DNA of 36,214 bases from Erysipelotrichaceae bacterium (GTDB taxonomy: Bacteria; Bacillota_I; Bacilli_A; Erysipelotrichales; Erysipelotrichaceae): NCBI GenBank assembly GCA_013334325.1, contig JAAXXT010000024.1:1-36214 (forward strand), given 5' to 3'. The position numbers and the translations under genes were made by a program. Of the stretch, positions 1-8,464 are shown in pieces (positions within the stretch are counted from its first letter, which is position 1; each line of letters starts with the position of its first letter). The notes below the pieces were generated by a model. The model had not been told where the DNA came from and made no database searches. It was given only the letters and a program-made list of their open reading frames with translations.

Positions 1-2
1 GC

Positions 3-515
3 TCAATCGGGCGTGCTGTTGGCGGAGTCGTAGGCGTATTCTATCAGGCTGGCCGTGAATCCATCGATATCGTTATCAAAAACGTCTTGCCGTTTATGGC
101 ATTCATCTCCATGATGATCGGTTTGATCACAGTATCCGGTTTCGGTACAGTCATTGCTGAAGCAGTTAAGCCGATGTCAGAAAACATCATCGGTATGGTC
201 GTCTTGTCATTCATTGCTGCTATTCCGTTCCTATCCCCAGTTTTGGGCCCTGGTGCTGTAATCGCGCAAGTCGTTGGTGTACTGTTGGGCGTTGAAATCG
301 GTAAAGGCAATATTGCCCCATCGATGGCTCTTCCTGCTTTGTTCGCCATCAATGCACAAGTCGGTTGTGACTTCGTTCCTGTAGGCTTGACCTTAGGCGA
401 AGCTGAAGCTAAGACAGTCGCTATTGGGGTTCCTGCTGTATTGTTCTCAAGAATGATCACTGGCCCAGTATCCGTATTGATCGCTTATGCTTTCAGTTTC
501 TTCATCTATCAATAA
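3..515 (+). CDS. srlE: PTS glucitol/sorbitol-specific EIIBC, C-terminal part (5' truncated by window)
   Basis: The frame is open from base 3, so the gene begins upstream of the window and about 170 C-terminal residues are visible. They match the IIC-like half of the glucitol/sorbitol permease subunit: GRAVGGVVGVFYQAGRESID, then LPFMAFISMMIG, PFLSPVLGPGAVIAQVVGV, and the hallmark ALPALFAINAQVGCDFVPVG and GVPAVLFSRMITGPVSVLIA. In the known family this protein, with SrlA (IIC) and SrlB (IIA), imports and phosphorylates sorbitol at the membrane. The phosphorylated cysteine of the IIB domain lies outside the window. Codon use is closer to that of the abundant binding protein at 28972 than to most genes here, which suggests high expression. 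A strong terminator follows, so it is probably the last gene of its operon. The family call is secure; sorbitol as substrate is inferred from the family. Confidence 0.93.
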   Translation, partial: SIGRAVGGVVGVFYQAGRESIDIVIKNVLPFMAFISMMIGLITVSGFGTVIAEAVKPMSENIIGMVVLSFIAAIPFLSPVLGPGAVIAQVVGVLLGVEIGKGNIAPSMALPALFAINAQVGCDFVPVGLTLGEAEAKTVAIGVPAVLFSRMITGPVSVLIAYAFSFFIYQ

Positions 516-542
516 GCATTAGCTAACCATAAAAAGGGTTAC

Positions 543-572
543 AAAAGAATACGCATTGCGTATTCTTTTTTT
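543..572 (+). terminator. Rho-independent terminator after srlE
   Basis: Perfect 12-bp stem (arms 543-554 and 558-569, core GAATACGC/GCGTATTC), three-base loop, and a T run to 572. Confidence 0.93.
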
Positions 573-599
573 GTCATAAATCATAAAAGAAGGTATACT
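571..599 (+). promoter_or_regulatory. Sigma-A-type promoter of the LipL-like gene, probably leaderless
   Basis: TTGTCA (571-576), a 17-base spacer, and TATACT (594-599). Transcription should start near 606, only 2-4 bases before the ATG at 609. No ribosome site lies in that interval. The GAAGG at 589-593 is inside the promoter and too far upstream to serve. Confidence 0.7.
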
Positions 600-608
600 G
601 AAATAAAT

Positions 609-1340
609 ATGAACCTCTTTCGTCTATTTAAACATGTGTCACTCATAGATGAATCTGTTTCTCTAGAGAATCAACTTTCCTATGATAAGGAATTAAGTAA
701 ACAGATCCATAAGGATGGCTTTATCGTGCGTTTCTGGAGCACTGAAGGGATCATTTTAGGTAAGATGGATACTCTACTACCTCAGTTTGAAAAGGGCTTA
801 AAACACATCTCTGGGCTTAAGATAAATACCTTTATACGTAAAGCAGGAGGCTTGGCTGTCGTCTGTGATAGAGGCATCTTAAACTTAAGTATCCTCTTCT
901 CTAAGAATCATCCTGAAATAGGTGGTCTAGATGAATCTTATGCCTTTGGGGTAAACCTTATGAAGCATCTTCTTCAAGATTTCCATATGATTATAGAAGA
1001 AGGAGAAGTATCAGCGTCTTATTGCCCAGGAAAATACGATCTCAGTGTAAGAGGTAAAAAGTTCGCTGGGATGGCTCAGTATCGAAGTAAAGATGCGGTC
1101 ATGGTGATGATCACGATCTGTGTGAATGGGAATCAAGCCAATCGATGTGAGCTCATACGTGACTTCTATAAACTAGCGAATCCTCTAAGTGATCCTAAAT
1201 ATCCTGAAATCGATCTCAACAGTATGATCACTTTAAGTGACATCACTAATAAGCCTATAACGGTCCACGCTTTAAAGGAAAACATGACTCAAATCTTACG
1301 TAAGAGTGGAATAATTGTGAATCCTAAAAAACATATGTGA
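609..1340 (+). CDS. LipL/LplA-family lipoate or octanoate protein transferase
   Basis: A 243-residue protein of the BirA/LplA/LipB fold. The diagnostic blocks are RKAGGLAVVCDRGILNLS (residues 77-94), which resembles the R-S/A-GG-A-V strand pair of octanoyltransferases, and SYCPGKYDLS followed by GKKFAGMAQYR (137-159). The conserved lysine of the family is at about 150-151. Cys139 in SYCPG is the candidate acyl-thioester cysteine if this is LipL (octanoyl-GcvH to E2 amidotransfer); an LplA-type ligase would not need it. LipL is usually about 280 residues, so this one is short. It sits 238 bases upstream of the 2-oxo acid/acetoin dehydrogenase operon on the same strand, so E2 Lys43 of that complex is the likely acceptor. 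It has its own promoter and no ribosome site. The choice between LipL-type transferase and lipoate ligase is open. Confidence 0.78.
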   Translation: MNLFRLFKHVSLIDESVSLENQLSYDKELSKQIHKDGFIVRFWSTEGIILGKMDTLLPQFEKGLKHISGLKINTFIRKAGGLAVVCDRGILNLSILFSKNHPEIGGLDESYAFGVNLMKHLLQDFHMIIEEGEVSASYCPGKYDLSVRGKKFAGMAQYRSKDAVMVMITICVNGNQANRCELIRDFYKLANPLSDPKYPEIDLNSMITLSDITNKPITVHALKENMTQILRKSGIIVNPKKHM

Positions 1341-1407
1341 ATTATAATCGTCTATAAGTGTCTGTTTAAGTGTAAAAAAGAACAAATGTCACAAACCAGT
1401 ATAATGT

Positions 1408-1436
1408 TTGACATTGATTTTGTTATCTCATAAACT
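1408..1436 (+). promoter_or_regulatory. Promoter of the SorC-aco operon
   Basis: TTGACA (1408-1413), a 17-base spacer, and TAAACT (1431-1436). The start should fall near 1443, just ahead of two inverted repeats and about 135 bases before the first gene. A TATAAT at 1400-1405 has no matching -35. Confidence 0.65.
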
Positions 1437-1447
1437 GATGATGTAGA

Positions 1448-1470
1448 ATTTGTGATAGCCCATCACAAAT
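1448..1470 (+). promoter_or_regulatory. Candidate operator: 9-bp perfect inverted repeat
   Basis: ATTTGTGAT, a 5-base spacer, ATCACAAAT, immediately downstream of the predicted transcription start of the SorC-aco operon. The position suits repression by the SorC-family protein encoded first in the operon, but the regulator is inferred. Confidence 0.6.
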
Positions 1471-1518
1471 GTCATAAGCTAAAAATGGTTTGGTTTTACC
1501 ACTATGATGTGGAAAGCA

Positions 1519-1542
1519 ATTTGACCAAGACTTTGGTCAAAT
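1519..1542 (+). promoter_or_regulatory. Candidate operator: 10-bp perfect inverted repeat
   Basis: ATTTGACCAA, a 4-base spacer, TTGGTCAAAT, in the leader of the SorC-aco operon. It has no T run, so it is not a terminator. Its sequence differs from the repeat at 1448-1470, so a second protein or an RNA hairpin is possible. Confidence 0.55.
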
Positions 1543-1543
1543 C

Positions 1544-1567
1544 ATCGATTAAACCTTTAAAATCGAT
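1544..1567 (+). repeat. Spaced inverted repeat next to the ribosome site of the SorC gene
   Basis: ATCGATT (1544-1550) and AATCGAT (1561-1567) flank a 10-base spacer and end directly before the AAGGAGGAG ribosome site. It could be a hairpin or operator half-sites; the meaning is uncertain. Confidence 0.35.
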
Positions 1568-1578
1568 AAGGAGGAGCT

Positions 1579-2556
1579 ATGGGATATAATGACGATGTCC
1601 GTTTACTGATCGAGATGGCCCACATGTATTATGGATCAGGTGCCACTCAAGACGAAATCGCTAAAAAATTCAATATCAGTCGTTCTTTGGTTTCTAAATA
1701 TATGTCCAAAGCACGTGAAATGGGTTTGGTGGAAATCACCATCCACGATGAGAATCTTCATCCTTATAAGCTTCTAGAAGAAAAACTCAAGAAGCGTTTT
1801 GATTTGGAAGACATCATCTGTGTCAACGCTCAAGATCCCAATCAGATCAGAATAAGAATAGGGATCGCCGCAGCGAAGTATCTGACCCGTATGATGAAAC
1901 CAGACAGTGTGATTGGGGTCTCCGCAGGAACTACGGTATATGAGGTAGCTTCCAATATCAACGTCCAGATCCCTATGTCCAACGTGGTATTTGTGCCTTT
2001 GGTTGGAGGATTAGGCAAAGCCCAATCCGATATCCAAGCCAATGTCATCTGTGATATCTTCACCAGAAGAACAGGTGGATCCAGTATCGCCCTTCATGTC
2101 CCAGTCATGGTAGATGATGTCAATGCGAAAAACGTACTTATGAGTCAACGTTTCGTCAAAGAAGTCTTTGATATCGCTCGTAATGTCGATATCGCAGTCG
2201 TCGGGATCGGTGGTCAACCTGCCTATTTCGAAATGACTAAGGCTTACTTTCATAAGGTAGATCCTCTTCAAGAAGAAGAAGCTGCCAATGTGACAGGAGA
2301 TATCTGTTATAACTTCATAGATCACGATGGAAAAGCCATAGAATCAGATTGGAATAAACGTGTTATGGCAGTAGACTTAGAAGACATCAAACGCATTCCT
2401 TTGGTTATAGGTTGTGCTGGTGGTTTGACGAAAGTCGAAGGCATCTATGCGGCCTTGGTTGGACAACTCATCAATGTGTTGGTCACCGATGTCCAAACCG
2501 CCAATAAGTTATTGGAATTGTCTCAAAAAGAAAACAGTGGAGAGGAAAACAAATGA
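1579..2556 (+). CDS. SorC-family (sugar-binding) transcriptional regulator
   Basis: A 325-residue protein with an N-terminal helix-turn-helix at about residues 22-45 (GATQDEIAKKFNISRSLVSK) and a long C-terminal SorC/CggR-type effector domain from about residue 60. The effector domain shows GVSAGTTVYEVA near 116, VPLVGGLG, and VVGIGGQ near 210. Such proteins bind a phosphorylated sugar or related metabolite and control the operon they belong to. A strong AAGGAGGAG ribosome site lies at 1568-1576. The stop codon overlaps the start of the dihydrolipoamide dehydrogenase gene by four bases (ATGA), so regulator and enzyme genes are translationally coupled and the target is almost certainly this operon. 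The inverted repeats at 1448-1470 and 1519-1542 are candidate binding sites. The effector is unknown. Confidence 0.88.
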   Translation: MGYNDDVRLLIEMAHMYYGSGATQDEIAKKFNISRSLVSKYMSKAREMGLVEITIHDENLHPYKLLEEKLKKRFDLEDIICVNAQDPNQIRIRIGIAAAKYLTRMMKPDSVIGVSAGTTVYEVASNINVQIPMSNVVFVPLVGGLGKAQSDIQANVICDIFTRRTGGSSIALHVPVMVDDVNAKNVLMSQRFVKEVFDIARNVDIAVVGIGGQPAYFEMTKAYFHKVDPLQEEEAANVTGDICYNFIDHDGKAIESDWNKRVMAVDLEDIKRIPLVIGCAGGLTKVEGIYAALVGQLINVLVTDVQTANKLLELSQKENSGEENK

Positions 2557-3938
2557 ACACTTGTGATACCGTCATTATCGGTTCAGGTCCAGGCGGTTAC
2601 GTCGCGGCCATCAGATGCAGTCAATTGGGTCAAAACGTCACCCTTATCGAAAAGAATGTCATAGGGGGAACCTGTCTTAATGTAGGCTGTGTCCCTTCTA
2701 AAGCCCTTCTTCAAGCAGGTCATACTTATCAAGAGATCTTGCATGCAGAGAAATTTGGAATCACTGCGAGTGGCACTTTAGATTTCGAAAAGACCCAAGT
2801 TTGGAAGAATACCCAAGTGGTTCAGAAACTAAGATCTGGGGTTACTCAGCTCTTAAAGAAAAACAAGGTCAACGTCGTATTCGGTGAAGCCAAGTTTACA
2901 TCCAAGTCTTCCTTAAGTGTAAGCTTTGAAGGAAAAACAGAAGACTATACTTTTAAGAACCTTATCTTAGCTTTAGGTAGTCGTCCAATCGAAATCAAAG
3001 CAGCTCCTTTTGGGAAACGCATTGTAGATTCGACTGGTCTATTAAACATTCCTTTCTTACCTAAGACCTTAAGTGTCATAGGTGCAGGTTATATCGGTAG
3101 TGAACTCGCAGAAGCCTTTGCGGCTTTTGGGACGAAAGTGACCTTAATAGAAGCAACCCCCGGTATCTTACCTGGATTCAATACGAAGTTATCGGATTTA
3201 GTGAAACGTAATTTAACGAAATTAGGCGTCACCATCTTAACCGATGCCTTGGTTCTATCTTCTAAAGAAGACGAAGATAAAGTAACACTTACTTATAAGA
3301 AAGCTGATCAGGAACAAACTCTTGAATCTGATCTTGTCTTGGTTTCAGTAGGAAGACGTCCTAATACAGATCTCATCAATATCAACGCTTCAGGAATAGA
3401 GCTTGATCCTAAGGGCTTCGTTAAAGTAAACAAGAAATCTCAATCTTCTAATCCTAATATCTATGCGATAGGAGACATCACTGCTGGTCTTGCCTTAGCC
3501 CATAAGGCTTCTTATGAAGCCAAGATCGTTGCGGAAGTCATCTCAGGTCATCCTTCTCTTATCGATTATAAAGCGATGCCTGCGGTCTGTTATACGACCC
3601 CTGAAATCGCTACGACTGGTAAGTCTTTAGAAGAATGTCTCGCTTTAGGACTAAAAGCAGTCGCTACTGATTTCCCATTAGCGGCCAATTCTAGAGCCAT
3701 CGCAGCGTCTAAAACGGAAGGCTTTGTAAGGATCATCTCTGATGAGAAGACAAAGCTTATCTTAGGAGCCCAGATCGCTGGAGTATCCGCCAGTGAGATC
3801 ATCTCCGTGGTGACCTTAGCGATTGAAACAGGCCTTACTTTAGAAGATATCGCCTTGACCATCTTCCCTCATCCATCCGTCTCAGAAGCCATCATGGACA
3901 ATACGGAAGCCGGTCTCGGTTATCCTATACACATCTAA
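2553..3938 (+). CDS. lpdA: Dihydrolipoamide dehydrogenase (E3)
   Basis: A 461-residue flavoprotein that re-oxidises the dihydrolipoyl group of E2 and reduces NAD+. Visible are the FAD-binding IIGSGPGGYVAAI (residues 8-20), the redox disulfide GGTCLNVGCVPSKAL with Cys41 and Cys46, the NAD-binding VIGAGYIGSELAEAF (near 175), the second FAD motif IYAIGDIT, and the C-terminal HPSVSE dyad (His440, Glu445). Length is normal and there is no N-terminal lipoyl domain. It overlaps the SorC gene by four bases and is followed 12 bases later by E1 alpha, so it is dedicated to this complex. Confidence 0.95.
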   Translation: MNTCDTVIIGSGPGGYVAAIRCSQLGQNVTLIEKNVIGGTCLNVGCVPSKALLQAGHTYQEILHAEKFGITASGTLDFEKTQVWKNTQVVQKLRSGVTQLLKKNKVNVVFGEAKFTSKSSLSVSFEGKTEDYTFKNLILALGSRPIEIKAAPFGKRIVDSTGLLNIPFLPKTLSVIGAGYIGSELAEAFAAFGTKVTLIEATPGILPGFNTKLSDLVKRNLTKLGVTILTDALVLSSKEDEDKVTLTYKKADQEQTLESDLVLVSVGRRPNTDLININASGIELDPKGFVKVNKKSQSSNPNIYAIGDITAGLALAHKASYEAKIVAEVISGHPSLIDYKAMPAVCYTTPEIATTGKSLEECLALGLKAVATDFPLAANSRAIAASKTEGFVRIISDEKTKLILGAQIAGVSASEIISVVTLAIETGLTLEDIALTIFPHPSVSEAIMDNTEAGLGYPIHI

Positions 3939-3950
3939 AAGGAGATCATT

Positions 3951-4940
3951 ATGTCAATATCTATTAAAAACAAAGCAAATCTAGACGATGCAGCACTTAT
4001 TGAAGCCTATCGTAAAATGTGTTTGATTCGTCTATTCGAAGAAAAAGTAGATTACTTCTTCGCCAAAGGAATGATCCATGGGACGACCCATCTATGTGTA
4101 GGCGAAGAAGCCAGCGCAGTAGGTTCAGGCATCGTCTTAAGAAACTCCGATTGGATCACAGCCACCCATCGTGGTCACGGTCAAACCATCGCCAAAGGCA
4201 CCGACATCAATAAAATGATGGCTGAGCTTTTTGGGAAAACCTCTGGAACCAATAAAGGTAAAGGAGGATCTATGCATATCGCAGAGATCGAAACTGGTAA
4301 CCTAGGTGCCAATGGGGTCGTAGGAGGCGGTTATCCGATCGCTTGTGGGGCCGCACTTACAGCTCAAATGAAACATACGGATCAAGTATGTTTATGCTAC
4401 GCAGGAGATGGATCCACCAACGAAGGCTCTTTCCATGAGTCACTGAATATGGCTTCTATTTGGAAACTACCTGTTGTCTTCTTTATCGAAAATAATCAAT
4501 ATGGGATGAGTGGTCCTATCAAAGATATGGCCATGGTCAAAGATCTTTCGATAAGATCAGTTTCTTATGGTATGCCTGGGATCACCATCGATGGGAATAA
4601 CCTCATCGAAGTCATCAATGCGACCTTTGATGCCGTAGAACGTGCTCGTAAAGGTGAAGGTCCTACGCTTATTGAAGCCAAGACCTATCGTTGGAAAGGC
4701 CATTCTAAATCTGACGCTAAGAAATACAGAACACGTGAAGAAGAAGACATGTGGAAAACAGAACGTGATCCTATCGCCAACTTCAAAGCAGAACTGATCA
4801 AAGCGAAGATCCTGACAGAAGCTCAAGATGTAGAGATCCAAACGAAAGCCGCTGAAACCATCGAAGCTGCCGTAGCGTTTGCGGAAGCAGGAATCAAACC
4901 AAATGCCGATCAACTGATGACCGACATTTACGCAGCGTAA
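3951..4940 (+). CDS. acoA: Acetoin/pyruvate dehydrogenase E1 component, alpha subunit
   Basis: A 329-residue thiamine diphosphate enzyme subunit. THRGHG (His74) and the ThDP/Mg motif from GDGSTNEG (152-159) through ENNQYG (180-185) are intact. The overall sequence (LFGKTSGTNKGKGGSMHIA, GNLGANGVVGGG, YRWKGHSKSD) and the 329-residue length fit the AcoA / short E1 alpha group better than the longer pyruvate dehydrogenase E1 alpha. The E1 heterotetramer decarboxylates the 2-oxo acid, or cleaves acetoin, and passes the acyl group to lipoyl-E2. A ribosome site (AAAAGGAGA) precedes the ATG. Substrate is not decided by sequence alone: acetoin dehydrogenase is favoured, pyruvate dehydrogenase is the alternative. 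Confidence 0.85.
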   Translation: MSISIKNKANLDDAALIEAYRKMCLIRLFEEKVDYFFAKGMIHGTTHLCVGEEASAVGSGIVLRNSDWITATHRGHGQTIAKGTDINKMMAELFGKTSGTNKGKGGSMHIAEIETGNLGANGVVGGGYPIACGAALTAQMKHTDQVCLCYAGDGSTNEGSFHESLNMASIWKLPVVFFIENNQYGMSGPIKDMAMVKDLSIRSVSYGMPGITIDGNNLIEVINATFDAVERARKGEGPTLIEAKTYRWKGHSKSDAKKYRTREEEDMWKTERDPIANFKAELIKAKILTEAQDVEIQTKAAETIEAAVAFAEAGIKPNADQLMTDIYAA

Positions 4941-4949
4941 GGAGCCACA

Positions 4950-5933
4950 ATGAGAGAAATTACCTATACAGAAGCCGTTAGAGAAGCCTTAAGCGAAGCC
5001 ATGAGAGAAGACTCAAATGTCTTTATCATGGGTGAAGATATCGGTGTTTACGGGGGTGCCTTTGGGGTTACTCGCGGAATGATCGAAGAATTCGGACCTG
5101 AAAGAATAAGACATACCCCGATTTCAGAAAGTGCCATCGCAGGAGCCGCAGTAGGCGCAGCCATTACAGGCATGCGTCCTATCTTTGAATTACAATTCTC
5201 AGATTTTATTACGATCGCTTTAGATCAAATGGTCAATCAGGCCGCTAAGATCCATTATATGTATGGAGGCAATGTATCTATTCCTTTAGTTATGAGAACA
5301 CCTGGTGGATCAGGTACAGGCGCAGCCGCTCAACATTCTCAATCTTTAGAAAACTGGACAGCACATATTCCAGGACTCATCGTCATCCAACCTTCCACGG
5401 CCTATGACGCGAAAGGCCTACTCCATTCCGCCATCGCCAACAATAACCCTGTCATGTTTTATGAACATAAGTTATGTTACAGAACCAAAGGGGATGTCCC
5501 AGAAGGCAAGTACTTTATCCCAATTGGTGTCGCAGACATCAAACGTCAAGGAAAAGATATCTCCGTTGTTGCGACCTCTTATATGGTCCATAAAGCTTTA
5601 GAAGCCGCTGAGATCTTAGCGAAAGAAGGCATCGATATTGAAATCGTCGATCCAAGAACATTGGTTCCACTAGATAAGAAAACCATCGTTGATTCCGTTA
5701 AGAAAACAGGTCGTGCACTTATCGTGACCGAAGCCGTTAAACGTAGTGGTTTCTCATCGGAATTGGCTGCGGTCATCTCCGAAGAAGAATCCTTTGACTA
5801 TCTTGATCATCCAGTGGTTCGTTTAGCGGGTGCTGAAACACCTATTCCTTATGAACCTAATCTAGAAAAACTCGCCGTTCCTCAAGTGAACGACATCGTC
5901 GAAGCCTGCCGCAAGATTATGGCAGTGAAGTAA
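4950..5933 (+). CDS. acoB: Acetoin/pyruvate dehydrogenase E1 component, beta subunit
   Basis: A 327-residue partner of E1 alpha. [18 protein letters not shown] and [17 protein letters not shown] at the N terminus, [15 protein letters not shown] (with the glutamate that activates ThDP), [18 protein letters not shown], and the C-terminal transketolase domain with [10 protein letters not shown] are all standard. It starts nine bases after the acoA stop with a GGAG ribosome site and ends 12 bases before E2. Complete and ordinary; substrate as for the alpha subunit. Confidence 0.9.
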   Translation: MREITYTEAVREALSEAMREDSNVFIMGEDIGVYGGAFGVTRGMIEEFGPERIRHTPISESAIAGAAVGAAITGMRPIFELQFSDFITIALDQMVNQAAKIHYMYGGNVSIPLVMRTPGGSGTGAAAQHSQSLENWTAHIPGLIVIQPSTAYDAKGLLHSAIANNNPVMFYEHKLCYRTKGDVPEGKYFIPIGVADIKRQGKDISVVATSYMVHKALEAAEILAKEGIDIEIVDPRTLVPLDKKTIVDSVKKTGRALIVTEAVKRSGFSSELAAVISEEESFDYLDHPVVRLAGAETPIPYEPNLEKLAVPQVNDIVEACRKIMAVK

Positions 5934-5945
5934 GGAGGAAACACT

Positions 5946-7166
5946 ATGGCTAAAGAAGTATTGATGCCCAAATTGTCCTCTACGATGGATAAGGGCCATG
6001 TTACAGAATGGTTTAAAAAAGTAGGAGATCCTATTAAAGTCGGAGAAGTGTTGTTTGAAGTCATGACCGATAAGATCGCCATTGAAGTAGAAGCTTATGA
6101 TGCAGGGATCGTTTTAGGTCGCTACGTTGAAGTAGGTCAAGTCGTACCTGTTAACACCGTAATAGCCCATATTGGACAAGCTGGAGAAAAAGTAGAAGCA
6201 CCGAAGTTGGATGCACCTGTACCATCCATAGCTGCCCCAGTTGGTGAAGTCGCAAAAGTTGAAACCGTTGTGTCTGCGCCTGTTGTTTCTCAGGCACTTC
6301 CATCCGATGGATTTGGAGTAAGAGCGACTCCAGCGGCACGTAAAGCAGCGAGAGATCGTGGAATCACCGTCGAAGATGTATTCTCATCGACTGCGGGTTT
6401 AACTAGAGTTCATTTAAAAGACGTGGAAGCTTATCAACCAGGTCAAAGAAAAGCAGCTGTCGTCTTGGGTGTAGAAAAAGTCATCCCTTGGACAGGCATC
6501 CGTAAACTGATCGCTGATCAAATGTTGAAGTCTCATACTACAGTTCCTTCTGTGACCATAAACGCAGAAGTTAACGTGGATTCACTGCTTAGAATGAGAA
6601 CCGAACTTTTAGATAAGATCGAAAAAGAAGCTGGTGTTCGTATTACTGTCACTCATTTATTGGCGTATTTCGTTACCAAAGCTTTAGTCAAACATCCAGG
6701 AATGAATGCCCGTGCCTTAGAAGATGGGATCCATGTGATGCCTTCGATTAATCTAGGGATTGCAGTTGCGTTAGAAAATGGCTTAATCGTACCTAACGTC
6801 AAGAATGCCCAAGCTTTATCATTAAAAGATCTATCTAAAGCCATCAAGACCCAAACAGGTAAACCAAAAGCGAATACACTGATGCCTGATGATATCTCTG
6901 GAGGGACCTTTACGATCACTTCCTTAGGGACCACAGCCGTCATTGATTTCAACCCAATCATTAATGTCCCTGAGATCTGTATCTTAGGGGTAGGAAGAAC
7001 TGTAGAACGTGTTGAATTCGACGCCAACAATAATCTCGTCAAAGTCAATAAGATGACCCTAAGCTTAAGCTTTGATCATCGTGCGACAGATGGGTATCCA
7101 GCTGCGCTATTCTTAACGGATCTTGTGTATCTGATTGAACATCCCCTTACCCTTTTAGCGGATTAA
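5946..7166 (+). CDS. acoC: Dihydrolipoamide acyltransferase (E2)
   Basis: A 406-residue E2 with one N-terminal lipoyl domain (residues 1-78; lipoyl Lys43 in VMTDKIAIE), an Ala/Pro/Val-rich linker (82-120), a peripheral subunit-binding domain (124-163, RATPAARKAARDRGITVEDV), and a C-terminal catalytic domain ending in FDHRATDG with His378 and Asp382. It transfers the acetyl group from lipoamide to CoA and forms the core of the complex. The usual lipoyl context ETDKA is TDKIA here, which is seen in the acetoin/branched-chain group. It is the last gene of the operon and a terminator follows. AAGGAGG precedes the ATG. Confidence 0.93.
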   Translation: MAKEVLMPKLSSTMDKGHVTEWFKKVGDPIKVGEVLFEVMTDKIAIEVEAYDAGIVLGRYVEVGQVVPVNTVIAHIGQAGEKVEAPKLDAPVPSIAAPVGEVAKVETVVSAPVVSQALPSDGFGVRATPAARKAARDRGITVEDVFSSTAGLTRVHLKDVEAYQPGQRKAAVVLGVEKVIPWTGIRKLIADQMLKSHTTVPSVTINAEVNVDSLLRMRTELLDKIEKEAGVRITVTHLLAYFVTKALVKHPGMNARALEDGIHVMPSINLGIAVALENGLIVPNVKNAQALSLKDLSKAIKTQTGKPKANTLMPDDISGGTFTITSLGTTAVIDFNPIINVPEICILGVGRTVERVEFDANNNLVKVNKMTLSLSFDHRATDGYPAALFLTDLVYLIEHPLTLLAD

Positions 7167-7176
7167 ATGAATTAAA

Positions 7177-7200
7177 AAAGCACTTCGATTGAAGTGCTTT
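7177..7200. terminator. Bidirectional terminator between acoC and the convergent alcohol dehydrogenase gene
   Basis: Perfect 10-bp stem AAAGCACTTC/GAAGTGCTTT with GATT loop. It is flanked by A on the left and T on the right, so it can serve both strands. Confidence 0.88.
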
Positions 7201-7202
7201 GT

Positions 7203-8363
7203 TTATGCGCAAGCTTTTAAGATCTCTACGACATCTTCTAGATTTAATGGCACATAGGCATAATGGAGGCCACCTAATTCAACGGCTCTTTTTCCCATAA
7301 GCTCAAACTTACTTTGATCGATCCCTACCTCATGAAGAGTCATAGGAATATTAAGTGATTTGAAGAAAGCTTCTGTCGCATCTATGGCTTGATTAGCCAC
7401 TAAAAATTTATCAGAAGAAGGGGATAGATGCCAGACATTGAGCCCATAGTCGACAAACTTATCGACGGTGTTTTCGTTTAGGATATGTCTCATCCAAGAC
7501 GGAGTCAAGATCGCTAGACCGATCCCATGGGTAAGGTCGTAATAGGCACTGAGTTCATGTTCAATAGGATGAACTGACCAAGAGCCATTTTTTCCACTTC
7601 CGCATATCCCATTTAAAGCCAAAGAACTGGCCCATGCTAGATTTGCTCTTGCGGAATAGTTATGTGGTTCCTTAAGTGCGAGAGGTGCGTATTTGATGAC
7701 GGTCTGTAAGATGCCTTCTGAAATCTTATCTTGGATATAGGCATCCGGTGTAGATTTAAAGTAGGATTCTAACACATGAGAGAAGATGTCTGCGGAGCCC
7801 GCTGCGGTCTGTTTCTCAGGTAGGGTCATAAGATAAGTAGGATCCATGATCGAGGTACGTGGGATGGTTACCCAAGCACCTGTGCCTTTTTTCATACGCG
7901 TCTCTGTATTGGTGATGACAGCGCCTTTGTTCATCTCAGAACCTGTACCTGCCATAGTCAATACCGTAACGATAGGCAATGCTTTTGTGATCAAACTAGA
8001 ATCCATGACGAGATCCCAAGCTGGTCCTTCATAGAAGGTAGCTGCCGCTACGACTTTACTACAGTCGATAACAGAGCCTCCTCCTACCGCTAAGATCACA
8101 TCGATCTTATGATCTCTACATAGTTTAGCGCCTCTTTCTACTGAGGTAAGATGAGGATTAGGTTCGATATCAGGAAAATCAATAAGTTCAAAATCTTTTA
8201 ATAAGTTCTGTATCGTTTGATAGATCCCATTCTTTTTAATGCTTCCGCTTCCATAAGCCAATAAGACTCTTTTCCCATAAGGGGCCAAGACCATCGGTAA
8301 TTGTTGAATCTGATCTTTCCCAAACAAGATCTCTGTATACGCATGAAATTTAAAGTTATCCAT
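7203..8363 (-). CDS. Iron-containing (group III) alcohol dehydrogenase
   Basis: A 386-residue protein of the butanol dehydrogenase/YqhD branch. The coenzyme motif VGGGSVIDCSKVVAAA is near residue 95. The metal-ligand region follows: SADIFSHVLESYF, then HPIEHELSAYYDLTHGIG and the LAILTPSWM segment typical of BdhA/YqhD. It reduces aldehydes to alcohols with NAD(P)H in fermentation or aldehyde detoxification; the substrate cannot be read from sequence. AAGGAGA precedes the ATG. It is convergent with acoC and lies downstream of the nitroreductase gene, separated by a terminator, so it is probably transcribed alone. Confidence 0.9.
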   Translation of the reverse strand: MDNFKFHAYTEILFGKDQIQQLPMVLAPYGKRVLLAYGSGSIKKNGIYQTIQNLLKDFELIDFPDIEPNPHLTSVERGAKLCRDHKIDVILAVGGGSVIDCSKVVAAATFYEGPAWDLVMDSSLITKALPIVTVLTMAGTGSEMNKGAVITNTETRMKKGTGAWVTIPRTSIMDPTYLMTLPEKQTAAGSADIFSHVLESYFKSTPDAYIQDKISEGILQTVIKYAPLALKEPHNYSARANLAWASSLALNGICGSGKNGSWSVHPIEHELSAYYDLTHGIGLAILTPSWMRHILNENTVDKFVDYGLNVWHLSPSSDKFLVANQAIDATEAFFKSLNIPMTLHEVGIDQSKFELMGKRAVELGGLHYAYVPLNLEDVVEILKACA

Positions 8364-8422
8364 AGTTCTCCTTAGTCTCTCTTAGTTTACCTAAAAATCA
8401 TAAGACAAGATAGCCTTATGAT

Positions 8423-8452
8423 AAAAAAACACTCACAGAAATTCTGTGAGTG
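8423..8452 (-). terminator. Terminator of the nitroreductase gene
   Basis: 10-bp perfect stem (CACTCACAGA at 8430-8439, TCTGTGAGTG at 8443-8452), with seven A on the left that read as a U run on the minus strand. Confidence 0.9.
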
Positions 8453-8464
8453 AGAAGGTGATGC

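Noticed and set aside
1842-2325. Open frames on the minus strand inside the SorC gene
   Set aside because: They have no ribosome sites, no recognisable domain and codon composition of a shadow frame.
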